A stretch of 64,000 nucleotides of DNA, from assembly GCF_000423045.1 (NCBI RefSeq), contig NZ_KE383971.1, forward strand, positions 134,092-198,091, read 5' to 3'. The position numbers and the translations under genes are program-made. Positions 49,434 to 57,845 of the stretch are shown in pieces. The DNA comes from Christiangramia portivictoriae DSM 23547 (lineage in GTDB: Bacteria; Bacteroidota; Bacteroidia; Flavobacteriales; Flavobacteriaceae). Each line of letters starts with the position of its first letter. The first letter of the stretch is position 1. The notes below the pieces were generated by a model. The model did no database searches. It was not told the DNA's origin and saw only the letters and a list, made by a program, of their open reading frames with translations.

Positions 49434-49589
49434 TTACAGTCTACGACCTGTAAGTAATTTGTACAGGATAAGTATTACAGCTACTACAATAAGTATGTGG
49501 ATGATGCTTCCTAGGTCTGGGAATGCAAAATATCCAATTAGCCATCCAATTACTAGTAATACGATAATAAGCCAAATTAAATCTCTCAT
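49434..49589 (-). CDS. 51-residue membrane protein (lmo0937/DUF5670-like)
   Basis: A short gene read directly from the minus strand. It begins MRDLIWLIIVLLVIGWLIGY, continues with FAFPDLGSIIHILIVVAVIL and ends in a basic tail YKLLTGRRL. Two membrane helices separated by a Pro/Asp/Gly turn are typical of the small lmo0937-type proteins that are widespread in Bacteroidota and often stress-linked. It has a clear ATG, stop and downstream terminator. The function is unknown. Confidence 0.75.
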   Translation of the reverse strand: MRDLIWLIIVLLVIGWLIGYFAFPDLGSIIHILIVVAVILILYKLLTGRRL

Positions 49590-49725
49590 AATGTCTTGGT
49601 TTTAGAAAGGTTTTATCCCGTCTACGGTTAATTAAAATCAGTTAGTTGGTTTGATAATTCCATGACTAAATTAGACAAACCTTGCACCCGCTGGATTTCA
49701 TTTAACCTTGATTTAACTTTAAGTA

Positions 49726-51273
49726 TTAAAAGTCTTCTGGATTCGAAATAATCTTCGCTGCCCGTTCTCTTATTTTCTGCATTTCTTCGGGAGCCTTCTT
49801 TTCCAGTAGGCTCATCATCATGTTCATTCTTTGATTTCCCGCGAAATGTTCCCGATTGGAATCCAGAAAATTCCAGTACAGACTGTTAAATGGGCAGGCG
49901 TCATCTTCCGTCTTTTTACTAACCTTGTAGTGGCAGGATTTACAATAATTACTCATTTTATTAATGTAACTACCACTGGAAACATATGGTTTTGTAGCGA
50001 CGATTCCACCATCAGCAAATTGACTCATTCCCCGGGTATTAGTAATCTCTACCCATTCAATCGCGTCTATATATATTCCCAGGTACCATTGGTCCACTTC
50101 ATCTGGATGAGTTTCAGTTAAAAGAGCATAATTACCGGTGATCATTAGTCGCTGGATATGATGAGCATATGCATTCTCTAGGCTATTTTTAATAGAATGA
50201 TGCAAACAATTCATTTTGGTTTTTGCATCCCAATAGAAACCTGCAAGTTCATTTTGATTTCGAAGCTTGTTACTACGGCGATAACCCGGCATTTCTTTCC
50301 AGTAAATACCTCTCATGTATTCTCTCCAACCTAGTATCTGCCTTACAAAACCCTCGACCTGGGAGATATCGATCTCATCTGTATGATCATAATAGTAATC
50401 CAGAACAGAGTCTATAACTTCTTTAGGACTCAACATTTTGGTATTCATACTAAAGGACAATCTCGAGTGAAATAAATAAGCTTGATCGGTATGCAAAGCA
50501 TCCTGATAATCACCAAAATGAATTAGCAGGTTTTTACAGAAATAGTTGAGCACAGAGAGAGAATCTTCCCGGGATGTTGGCCAGTTATAGTTCTCAGCTT
50601 CAATAGACCCAAATGTTTTTATGCCTGCAGCCTCGATTTCCTGTACCAGATCACTTACGTTCTTACGAAAACCTCTTTCATGAGGGATTTCGGGCTTACC
50701 TTTCCATTTTTGCCTGTTACTCTTGTCGAAGTTCCATTTTCCGCCCTCAGGATCCTTGGCGTTGACCATTAAAATATCATGTTTCTTCCGCATATCGCGG
50801 TAGAAATATTCCATGGTCATTTGCTTCTTACCCTTATAAAACTTTTCAAGGTCATTTCTGGTTGTAAAAAAATGTTCAGTATCAAAACTCTTAGTTTCAA
50901 TTTCCAGAGTATCGCATAATTTTTTCAATTGCTCATCAAGTCGATACTCATCTGGCAGCTGGTATTGAAAACTTTCAAATTTATGCTTGGCGATAAGCTG
51001 TGTAATATTTTTTTCAAGATCCTGCGTGTTATCTTTATGATCGATCTTATAATAGATTACCTGATGATCTCTTTCTTCCAGATAACTGGCGAAATTGCGC
51101 ATGCTGCGAAAAAATCCTACCACCTTTTGTATGTGGTGCTTAACATAGTCGGTTTCCTGACGCATTTCCATAAATAGATAAGTGACGTCCTCGAGGTCAT
51201 CTTTGTACCAGCTATGTTGATGATTTAATTGATCGCCTAGAATCAATCTTAGTGTCTTTTTTACTTCAGCCAT
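49726..51273 (-). CDS. FeS-type bacterial cryptochrome/(6-4) photolyase
   Basis: A 515-residue member of the photolyase-related (DPRP, PhrB-like) group, which repairs UV lesions using FAD and carries a 4Fe-4S cluster. The N-terminal antenna domain begins TLRLILGDQLNHQHSWY. The C-terminal FAD and cluster region has MYRREYM-type QILGWREYMRGIYW, MITGNYALL, and cysteines in MNCLHH and in NYCKSCHYKV plus DACPFNSLYW, the expected four ligands. The start overlaps the cryptochrome DASH gene by 13 bp. It is the last gene of the photorepair operon. Confidence 0.92.
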   Translation of the reverse strand: MAEVKKTLRLILGDQLNHQHSWYKDDLEDVTYLFMEMRQETDYVKHHIQKVVGFFRSMRNFASYLEERDHQVIYYKIDHKDNTQDLEKNITQLIAKHKFESFQYQLPDEYRLDEQLKKLCDTLEIETKSFDTEHFFTTRNDLEKFYKGKKQMTMEYFYRDMRKKHDILMVNAKDPEGGKWNFDKSNRQKWKGKPEIPHERGFRKNVSDLVQEIEAAGIKTFGSIEAENYNWPTSREDSLSVLNYFCKNLLIHFGDYQDALHTDQAYLFHSRLSFSMNTKMLSPKEVIDSVLDYYYDHTDEIDISQVEGFVRQILGWREYMRGIYWKEMPGYRRSNKLRNQNELAGFYWDAKTKMNCLHHSIKNSLENAYAHHIQRLMITGNYALLTETHPDEVDQWYLGIYIDAIEWVEITNTRGMSQFADGGIVATKPYVSSGSYINKMSNYCKSCHYKVSKKTEDDACPFNSLYWNFLDSNREHFAGNQRMNMMMSLLEKKAPEEMQKIRERAAKIISNPEDF

Positions 51274-52541
51274 AAATCTTGATACTCGTTATCGGGATCG
51301 TAGCGATCTGCCTGACTTTTAATATTAAATTTCCTGTCTCGGGGATCGTTTCCAACTCCGCTATTATACATCCAGTTTCCCCAGTTGCTATGCACATCAT
51401 AATCAATAAGCAGACTCTCAAAATATGACGCACCTTTTCTCCAGTCGTGTTTTAGTTCCTTGGCAAGATAACTGTTCACATTCTGTCTTCCACGATTGCT
51501 CATAAATCCAGTCTGGGCTATCTCCTTCATATTAGCATTTACGAAATCTTCTTTGGTCTCACCATTGATCCATTTTCTGAAATTTTCAGGATCATCGTCC
51601 CAGTCATGTGATTTTCCCCGAATTCCCTCCAATTGAAAGATCTTACTGCCATGCTTTAATGAGATGTATTTAAAAAAATCTCGCCAGATCAATTCGAAAA
51701 TAAGCCAGTACGTACTTTTATTGCTTTTAATTTCCTTCTCATACTTTTTAACCTCGAAATAGATCTGCCGGGATGAAATACTTCCATTGGCCAGCCAGGC
51801 CGAAAGTTTTGAACTGTAATCTGTGCCTATCAGTCCATTCCTGGTTTCCTTATAAGTCTCCAGATCACGCTGTTCAAAAAAGTACTGCTGCACTCTTTTG
51901 ATTGCCTCATCTTCTCCACCTTGAAATGGGAAAGCAGTTCGCTTATCTGTTTTGACTTCTTTTAAACCAAGATCCTGTAAGCCGGGAATTTTAGTGTTGT
52001 TTTTGATTTCAAAAGCTTCCACTTTTGAGTTGGAAAGAAGTTCTCGAACTTCAGAATATTTCTCACATTTTTTTCTGAATTCAGTAAAAACCTTTGGAAT
52101 TCTCTCAAACGAGTCATAGGGAATATCTTCAGGATGAAAAAGAAACTGCTGGTAATGATCTTTAAACTCAACATTCTGGATAGATTCCTTCAAATTCTGC
52201 TCAACTTTCTTCTCTTCCTCTGTCCACTCCTTCTGAAAATAGATGGTATCTATCCGGTGTTCTTCAGCTAATTGAGGGATTTTTTCTTCTGGTTTATCCT
52301 GAAAAACGAACAAGGGAATATTTAGCTTCTGAAGATTTTTCCGAAGTTGACCAATACTCTCAATCAGGAATTTAGCCCTGAATCTTCCGGTTTTTGGATA
52401 ACCAATGTCCTGTTGTTCAAAGTGCCTTGGATCAAAACAATAAACTGCGAACACTTTCTCATGATTCCTAGTTGCAGTTGCAATTCCTTCATGATCCTGG
52501 GTTCTTAGATCGTTTCTAAACCATATTAAAGCTGTACTCAT
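51261..52541 (-). CDS. Cryptochrome DASH / photolyase
   Basis: A 426-residue flavoprotein of the photolyase family; DASH members repair UV dimers in single-stranded or loop DNA. It begins [20 protein letters not shown], the N-terminal antenna fold. FAD-binding signatures are [33 protein letters not shown] and [19 protein letters not shown] with YDPDNEY. It overlaps the DUF2256 gene (ATGA type overlap) and the FeS photolyase gene. At 426 residues the chain lacks the long C-terminal extension of some plant forms. Confidence 0.93.
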   Translation of the reverse strand: MSTALIWFRNDLRTQDHEGIATATRNHEKVFAVYCFDPRHFEQQDIGYPKTGRFRAKFLIESIGQLRKNLQKLNIPLFVFQDKPEEKIPQLAEEHRIDTIYFQKEWTEEEKKVEQNLKESIQNVEFKDHYQQFLFHPEDIPYDSFERIPKVFTEFRKKCEKYSEVRELLSNSKVEAFEIKNNTKIPGLQDLGLKEVKTDKRTAFPFQGGEDEAIKRVQQYFFEQRDLETYKETRNGLIGTDYSSKLSAWLANGSISSRQIYFEVKKYEKEIKSNKSTYWLIFELIWRDFFKYISLKHGSKIFQLEGIRGKSHDWDDDPENFRKWINGETKEDFVNANMKEIAQTGFMSNRGRQNVNSYLAKELKHDWRKGASYFESLLIDYDVHSNWGNWMYNSGVGNDPRDRKFNIKSQADRYDPDNEYQDLWLK

Positions 52542-52684
52542 TTTTTCTGTTTTCTACATTTATCACTGCAGTACCGCACCTGTTCCCAATCTTTCTCCCA
52601 TTTTTTTCGCCAGGAGAAAGGACGTTGGCAAACCGGACAGATCTTCTGCGGGAGATCAGATTTCTTCTTCGTTTTATTACTCAT
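52538..52684 (-). CDS. DUF2256 mini-protein with paired-Cys zinc-binding pattern
   Basis: A 48-residue, strongly basic protein read directly from the minus strand. The core [20 protein letters not shown] followed by VRYCSDKCR is the DUF2256 signature: two Cys pairs (CxxC and CxxxC) that would suit a zinc ion. DUF2256 genes are known to sit beside photolyase or cryptochrome genes, as here. Its start overlaps the flavin reductase gene by 8 bp and its stop overlaps the cryptochrome DASH start (ATGA), so translation is coupled. The biochemical role is unknown. Confidence 0.85.
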   Translation of the reverse strand: MSNKTKKKSDLPQKICPVCQRPFSWRKKWEKDWEQVRYCSDKCRKQKK

Positions 52685-53324
52685 CCTTGCTAAAGAAGGA
52701 TTTTACTTCCTGTCCCGGCCGTGCGTAATGAAATCTGTCCAGCAAACTTGGCAGAGAATAGCCATCGAGACCATTCACCGCAACTGTTCCGGCATCATCT
52801 AGTCTTAGCCAGCCATCAGGCATTTGTATGCCTTCGTCAAAATAAATATGTTCAATAGAGGCAATGACAAGTACTGTATCATTTTCCTTTATATGGTATT
52901 CATTCACGAACTTACAGCCTAATTTAACTTCAGACTGTTTAACGTATGGCGCATGAAAACCATCAAGATATTCTTCGTCCAGTCCCGTTTTGTTAAATTC
53001 AGAAATTTCTTCATCATACTTTGCGGCGGTCTGGTGCGCCTGCGCGATCATTTTGTCCTGAATATGATTTACCGTAAAATAGTCAGTTTCCTTAATATTG
53101 CTATAGGTGTTACGGGCTACACTTAGCGGCCTGGTGACAAATCCAAGCATTGCAGGATCACTGCCAATATGGGTGACCGAACTAAATACAGCTACATTTG
53201 GATTTCCAGATTTTGATCTGGTAGCAATGAGATTGGCAGATTTATAACCGGTACAACTATTTACCAGGTTAAGGCGATAGATTTTTTCCATTTCCTCAAT
53301 TTCTGAGGCAGTAATATGTTTCAT
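52677..53324 (-). CDS. Flavin reductase-like (FMN-binding split barrel) protein
   Basis: A 215-residue protein of the flavin reductase family: [38 protein letters not shown] is the flavin-binding signature, and DYFTVNHIQ and [11 protein letters not shown] follow. Such proteins bind FMN and use NAD(P)H. It is the first gene of the photorepair run, overlapping DUF2256 by 8 bp, which suggests (inference) that it supplies or reduces flavin for the photolyases. A hairpin lies just upstream of its start. Confidence 0.85.
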   Translation of the reverse strand: MKHITASEIEEMEKIYRLNLVNSCTGYKSANLIATRSKSGNPNVAVFSSVTHIGSDPAMLGFVTRPLSVARNTYSNIKETDYFTVNHIQDKMIAQAHQTAAKYDEEISEFNKTGLDEEYLDGFHAPYVKQSEVKLGCKFVNEYHIKENDTVLVIASIEHIYFDEGIQMPDGWLRLDDAGTVAVNGLDGYSLPSLLDRFHYARPGQEVKSFFSKDE

Positions 53325-53330
53325 AAAAAA

Positions 53331-53352
53331 AGGTCAGTTTTTTAGACTGACC
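53331..53352. terminator. Hairpin between the coiled-coil gene and the photorepair operon
   Basis: The stem AGGTCAGT / ACTGACCT with a 6-base loop. On the minus strand it is followed by a T run just before the flavin reductase start, so it could end transcripts of the upstream coiled-coil gene or attenuate entry to the operon. Confidence 0.6.
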
Positions 53353-53399
53353 TCAAGTTATAGATTGCTTTACTAGAAAGCTGTTAATGGAAATTTAAA

Positions 53400-53645
53400 T
53401 TAACTCTGATTTTCCATCTTATTAATAGCCATGTCATATTCTTCCATGGCTTCTCTTACGGCATCGATATTATCTGATGCTTTCTGATGCGCATCTTCCA
53501 TTACCTTCTCCAGGTTCTTGTCTGGATGCTGGAACAAATCTGTGATCACGTGGTTAATTTTATCTATGATACTGCTTTGCGTATTCTTGATATCTTCCAG
53601 TTTGTTCAATGTAGACCTCATATGGTCTAGTTTCTCCTGATCCAT
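53400..53645 (-). CDS. Small coiled-coil protein, function unknown
   Basis: An 81-residue, charged, wholly helical protein with heptad-like spacing (LDHMRSTLNKLEDIKNTQSSIIDKINHVI). It has no signal peptide, Cys or metal motif. I do not recognise the family. It is separated from the photorepair operon by a hairpin and from the Old Yellow Enzyme gene by about 90 bp, all on the minus strand. Coding looks real: one clean frame and no competing frame. Confidence 0.6.
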   Translation of the reverse strand: MDQEKLDHMRSTLNKLEDIKNTQSSIIDKINHVITDLFQHPDKNLEKVMEDAHQKASDNIDAVREAMEEYDMAINKMENQS

Positions 53646-53732
53646 AATATTTGTTTTAGTTCATCTAATATACTGCCTCGCAAGAGTGAAGCCAATGCAG
53701 TTAACAGCTTTTAGAACAGCTTTATCAAAAAA

Positions 53733-54845
53733 TTAGGATTCCTGTTGTTCTTTGTAGGGTGGATAATCTATGTATCCCTCTTCTCCCGGCGTATAAAAAG
53801 TATCTTCATTATATGAAGCCAGCGGCCATTTGTTCTCAAATCTTTTCACCAGGTCTGGATTGGAGATATACCATTTGGCATAACTCACCAGGTCTGCATT
53901 ACCTTCTTCAATTACCTTGTTGCCAGATTCTCTGTCAAAACCGGCATTGATCATCAACGTGCCTTTATAAATTTTCCTGTAGTGTTTCGCAATGTCGGTA
54001 ATCAAATACGGTACATCGCTCACATCTGAAAATGGTTCTGAAAGATGTATATAAGCCAGGTCATATGCATTCAGCTTTTCTATAATATAGTCAAATGTAT
54101 CAATGCTTTCTTCTGAAGCCATTATTCCGAAGATCTTGTGCAAAGAGGGATTGAATCTACAACCAATCCTGTTTTCTGGCCAGACCTCGTTGATCGCATC
54201 CAGAACTTCAAAAAAGAATCTGGCGCGGTTTGGAATGCTTCCACCATATTCATCTGTACGTTGATTGGAATTTTTGTTGAAGAACTGATGGATAAGATAT
54301 CCATTGGAAGAATGTATTTCTACCCCATCAAACCCGGCATCTTTTGCATTTTGAGCTGCAGATTTGAATTCCTGTACAGTTTCCTGAATTTCCTGAACGC
54401 TCATGGCTTTCGGCTCTTCGGTTTTCTCCTGGCCATCTGGAGTGAATACCTCTGTGTTGGGATTCACGGGACTGGGAGCAAGAGGTTTGTCGCCATTATG
54501 AAACTTTGGATGAGAAATTCGCCCGACATGCCATAGCTGAATAAAGATCTTTCCGCCTTCGTTATGAACAGCTTCGGTCACTTTTTTCCATCCTTCTACC
54601 TGCTCTGCAGAATGGATACCAGCAGTATTAATATAGCCTACAGCACGGGATGAAACCTGGGATCCTTCAGAAATGATTAGGCCGGCACCGGCACGCTGTG
54701 TATAATATTTCACATGCATATCTGTGGGAGCATTCGCATCATTTTCAGCACGGCTTCTGGTCATTGGAGCCATGATAACACGATTTTTCAGATTTAGATC
54801 ACCCAACTGGTAGGTTTGTAGTAAAGCTTGTTTTTCCATAGTCAT
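53733..54845 (-). CDS. Old Yellow Enzyme-family alkene reductase
   Basis: A 370-residue FMN-dependent NAD(P)H ene-reductase of the NemA/OYE type. The N-terminal LKNRVIMAPMTRSRA contributes to FMN binding. The active-site pair is in GVEIHSSNGYLIHQFF (usually HAANGYL), followed by the family stretch RTDEYGGSIPNRARFF. NAGFDRESG and the terminal phosphate site close the barrel. Substrates are typically enones, nitro compounds or quinones, but the natural one is not known. It is a single gene. A second in-frame Met lies two codons in. Confidence 0.92.
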   Translation of the reverse strand: MTMEKQALLQTYQLGDLNLKNRVIMAPMTRSRAENDANAPTDMHVKYYTQRAGAGLIISEGSQVSSRAVGYINTAGIHSAEQVEGWKKVTEAVHNEGGKIFIQLWHVGRISHPKFHNGDKPLAPSPVNPNTEVFTPDGQEKTEEPKAMSVQEIQETVQEFKSAAQNAKDAGFDGVEIHSSNGYLIHQFFNKNSNQRTDEYGGSIPNRARFFFEVLDAINEVWPENRIGCRFNPSLHKIFGIMASEESIDTFDYIIEKLNAYDLAYIHLSEPFSDVSDVPYLITDIAKHYRKIYKGTLMINAGFDRESGNKVIEEGNADLVSYAKWYISNPDLVKRFENKWPLASYNEDTFYTPGEEGYIDYPPYKEQQES

Positions 54846-54952
54846 AATTCAATTTTACTTAAAATTACCAGTTTCGTGGGCTTTCTGGTGTTAATGAACT
54901 GGTAAATCAAATATTGTCATGTATGCAGCGCGCTAAGTCTATATGTCTGCCA

Positions 54953-54980
54953 TTGAATTGGATATTATTGAGTAATTTCG
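54953..54980 (+). promoter_or_regulatory. Possible promoter for kmo
   Basis: TTG at 54953-54955 and TAATTTCG at 54973-54980, 17 bp apart. The -7 element differs from TAnnTTTG at one base. The kmo ATG is 57 bases downstream. Confidence 0.4.
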
Positions 54981-55037
54981 TGGTTCTAATTAATATATTC
55001 CTGTAATTTTTTTCAGACAGGGATTAGTTTATAATTC

Positions 55038-56381
55038 ATGCAAAATCAAAAAGATGTAGCTATTGTAGGATCCGGACTTGTTGGATCTTTGTTAGCCATT
55101 TTTCTTCGTAAACAAGGTCATAAAGTCACCATATTTGATAGGCGTCCCGATGTTCGACTAGTGGAATTTTCTGGAAGGTCCATTAACCTTGCCATGTCCA
55201 ATCGTGGCTGGAAAGCTTTAAGAGAAGCTGGAATAGAGGATGAAATCAGGCAGCTTGCATTGCCTTTGGATAAGAGAGCGATGCATGTAGATGACAAACC
55301 AGTCTACTTCCAGAAGTATGGAGAAGAAGGAGAAGCGATCTATTCCATTTCTCGCGGAATATTAAATCGAAAGATGATAGACCTAGCAGAGGAGGCCGGT
55401 GCAGTATTCAGGTTTGAAGAGAAGATCTGGGATGTTGATCTTCCAAATGCTAGGCTGTATACAGGAGAATCTGAAAAAAGCGTCTGGAAAGAATACCAGT
55501 TCGATCTTATATTTGGAGCAGATGGCGCGTTTTCCAGGACCCGTCACAAAATGCAGCGACAAAGCAGGTTCAATTATTCCCAGCATTTTATTGATGTGGG
55601 ATATAAAGAGTTGACCATTCCCGCCAATAGCGATGGGTCTCACAAACTGGACAATGCATCCTTTCATATCTGGCCACGCGGTAACTTTATGTTGATCGCC
55701 ATGCCCAATCTTGATGGAAGTTTCACCTGTACGCTTTTTATGCCTTTTGAGGGAGAAGTTTCCTTTGAAAGCATTCAAACAGAAGACCAGGCAGACCAGT
55801 TCTTTGAGCAGTATTTTCCAGACATCAAGGATGAAATTTCGAACTTAAAACGCGACTTCTTCAAGAATCCAACCAGCGCCATGGTAACGATCAAATGTTA
55901 TCCATGGTCTTATTTCGATAAGATCACCCTGGTAGGAGATTCTGCCCATGCCATTGTTCCTTTCTATGGTCAGGGCATGAACGCGGGATTTGAAGATATT
56001 TCTGTTCTTAATCAAAAGATGAACGAACACGGAGATAATTGGGAAGTAATTTTTGAAGAATATCAACGGGAACGCAAACCAAATGCAGATGCGATCGCCG
56101 AGTTAAGCTACCGAAACTTTGTGGAAATGAGCAGTAAAACGGCCGATCCATCATTTCTACTTCGGAAGAAAATTGAAAAGAAATTCGCTCAGAAATACCC
56201 TGAACTTTGGATGCCTCTATACTCGAGGGTTACATTTTCAGACAAAGCCTATGCAGACGCGCTGAATATTGGAGATTATCAACGAGGGATCATGGATGAA
56301 GTCATGAGAATTCCTGAAATTGAGAAAACATGGGATTCAGAAGAAGTTGAATTGAAGATAAAGGAATTACTCCAGAGATAA
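55038..56381 (+). CDS. kmo: Kynurenine 3-monooxygenase
   Basis: FAD-dependent aromatic hydroxylase that turns kynurenine into 3-hydroxykynurenine using NADPH and oxygen. The Rossmann motif is VAIVGSGLVGSLLAIFL. SGRSINLAMSNRGWKALREAG is a KMO hallmark. The second FAD motif is KITLVGDSAHAIVPFYGQGMNAGFED. The 447-residue length fits bacterial KMO, which lacks the membrane tail of the mitochondrial enzyme. It works upstream of kynU (46.6 kb) in making 3-hydroxyanthranilate. Confidence 0.95.
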   Translation: MQNQKDVAIVGSGLVGSLLAIFLRKQGHKVTIFDRRPDVRLVEFSGRSINLAMSNRGWKALREAGIEDEIRQLALPLDKRAMHVDDKPVYFQKYGEEGEAIYSISRGILNRKMIDLAEEAGAVFRFEEKIWDVDLPNARLYTGESEKSVWKEYQFDLIFGADGAFSRTRHKMQRQSRFNYSQHFIDVGYKELTIPANSDGSHKLDNASFHIWPRGNFMLIAMPNLDGSFTCTLFMPFEGEVSFESIQTEDQADQFFEQYFPDIKDEISNLKRDFFKNPTSAMVTIKCYPWSYFDKITLVGDSAHAIVPFYGQGMNAGFEDISVLNQKMNEHGDNWEVIFEEYQRERKPNADAIAELSYRNFVEMSSKTADPSFLLRKKIEKKFAQKYPELWMPLYSRVTFSDKAYADALNIGDYQRGIMDEVMRIPEIEKTWDSEEVELKIKELLQR

Positions 56382-56408
56382 AAAAAGCTGCCAACTGGCA
56401 GCTTTTTT
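56381..56408. terminator. Bidirectional terminator between kmo and msrA
   Basis: The stem AAAAAAGCTGCCA / TGGCAGCTTTTTT with a 2-base loop, flanked by A and T runs, overlaps the kmo stop region. Confidence 0.92.
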
Positions 56409-56411
56409 ATT

Positions 56412-57074
56412 TTAATGTGCATCCTCTTTCAGGATGTCTGGAAACTTTTCTTTAAATCTATTCAGCCTTGGAATCGATACGTTTTGAATATAGGGATTCT
56501 GCGGATTATTTTTTTCGTAATCCTGGTGGTAATCTTCAGCAACCCAGAATTTTTGAAACGGTAAAATTTCTGCAGCGATTGGTTTTTGGTAATTTTTTGC
56601 TACTTCAGTCTTTACCTCGTCAATAATATTTTTTTGCTCTTCGGTTTGAAAAAATATGATAGATCGATACTGTGATCCATTATCTGGTCCCTGACCATTT
56701 ACTTGGGTTGGATTTTGAGAACCGAAAAAAACTTCTACCAGCGTTTTAAAGTCTACAACTTCAGGGTCGTAGATAACTTCCACCGCTTCCGCATGACCTG
56801 TTCTTCCAGTGTTGCTTTCTTCATACGTTGGATTTTTGGTATGACCACCAGCATAACCGCTTATGACTTCATCCACACCCTCGATACTTTCGTAGATTGC
56901 TTCCACACACCAGAAGCAACCACTGGCGAAATATGCCTTTTCCATCCCATCCTGCATCTCAACTTTCACAGGTGTAGCATTTGCAATTTCCGGCTTGGTA
57001 ACAGATTGCTGAGTATTCTGGTTTCCGCAGGCCAGCAAAAGCAGGCTAAGAATATTGATAAATATAAATTTCAT
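56412..57074 (-). CDS. msrA: Peptide methionine sulfoxide reductase MsrA, lipoprotein form
   Basis: Reduces methionine-S-sulfoxide in oxidised proteins. The catalytic motif GCFWCVEAIYESIEGV follows a 50-residue extension. Other marks are GYAGGHTKNPTYEE, TGHAEAVEV and SQYRSIIFF. The N-terminus MKFIFINILSLLLLAC is a lipoprotein signal with Cys at 16, so the enzyme should act in the envelope. The terminal region has no obvious recycling Cys pair. It lies one base from the stop of the Cys-rich lipoprotein gene upstream, so the two are probably co-transcribed. Confidence 0.94.
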   Translation of the reverse strand: MKFIFINILSLLLLACGNQNTQQSVTKPEIANATPVKVEMQDGMEKAYFASGCFWCVEAIYESIEGVDEVISGYAGGHTKNPTYEESNTGRTGHAEAVEVIYDPEVVDFKTLVEVFFGSQNPTQVNGQGPDNGSQYRSIIFFQTEEQKNIIDEVKTEVAKNYQKPIAAEILPFQKFWVAEDYHQDYEKNNPQNPYIQNVSIPRLNRFKEKFPDILKEDAH

Positions 57075-57075
57075 G

Positions 57076-57663
57076 TTATTTGAGTTTATAAGTTCCTTCG
57101 AGCGTTTTCTTACCTAATAAGGCATAATCCACGGCAGTTTTACCGTCGATTTGAAAACCTTTCCAGTCCAGTTGATATTCGTTTTCTCCTACTTTACTGA
57201 AGACTGCAACCGCTGTGCCAGTATCGAGATCATTCCATGGAATGTCATTCTGCTTACTTTTTACCGAAGCTCCTTGGTAAAAAACATGAATTTCATCACC
57301 AACTTTTTTAAAGTTTGCTTCCATATATAACTCTCCCGGTTTCAGGCAAAGTTCTGAACTGCTTCCTACCTGTATTTCCAGGCAGTAGCATTCGCAGTTT
57401 TGGTCTTCAGTAAATGCGAGGTTAGTGTACGTTCCAGAATAATCTGTCTTAGATTGTCCTAAAGTACCAGTGGTGTCTTTAGACTGAACTTTTTTAGGCT
57501 TGTCTGGTTCTTGTTCTTCTTCTGTATTGGAAAGATTCTTCTGAGCAACGATGGTGTCTTTAGCCTTATTCTCCTTATTGGAATTGGCAGAATTATTACA
57601 ACCTAAAATAGATAACAGCATCAGGCTGTATAGACAGGTTTTTAATGCAGTAAATTGTTTCAT
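57076..57663 (-). CDS. Cys-cluster lipoprotein co-transcribed with msrA
   Basis: A 195-residue SPII lipoprotein (MLLSILGC lipobox with Cys at about 22, then SANSNKENKAKD). A Ser/Lys/Glu-rich linker leads to a beta-rich domain beginning SGTYTNLAFTEDQNCECYCLEIQ, with three alternating cysteines (CxCxC) and a fourth in ELCLKPGE. I do not recognise the family. Its one-base spacing to msrA suggests a linked role in envelope redox repair, but that is inference only. Confidence 0.7.
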   Translation of the reverse strand: MKQFTALKTCLYSLMLLSILGCNNSANSNKENKAKDTIVAQKNLSNTEEEQEPDKPKKVQSKDTTGTLGQSKTDYSGTYTNLAFTEDQNCECYCLEIQVGSSSELCLKPGELYMEANFKKVGDEIHVFYQGASVKSKQNDIPWNDLDTGTAVAVFSKVGENEYQLDWKGFQIDGKTAVDYALLGKKTLEGTYKLK

Positions 57664-57760
57664 AACGGGTTAAAGTTAGACTATAATTTACTGAAAATTG
57701 TAAAATGAATGTTAATGCAGAAACTGTATATACTCGAAAGTAAATTTAAAAAAAGGCATA

Positions 57761-57825
57761 AAAAAAACTGCCTGAAAAACTTTTGCTTCAGATCCTGAGA
57801 TCTTACTGTTATTTTCCAGGCAGTT
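57761..57825 (-). terminator. Terminator after the zinc-ribbon-family coiled-coil gene
   Basis: On the minus strand the stem AACTGCCTG / CAGGCAGTT encloses about 40 bases that hold a second small fold, and ends in a T run. Confidence 0.75.
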
Positions 57826-57845
57826 AAAATATATCTTAAGAAGTA

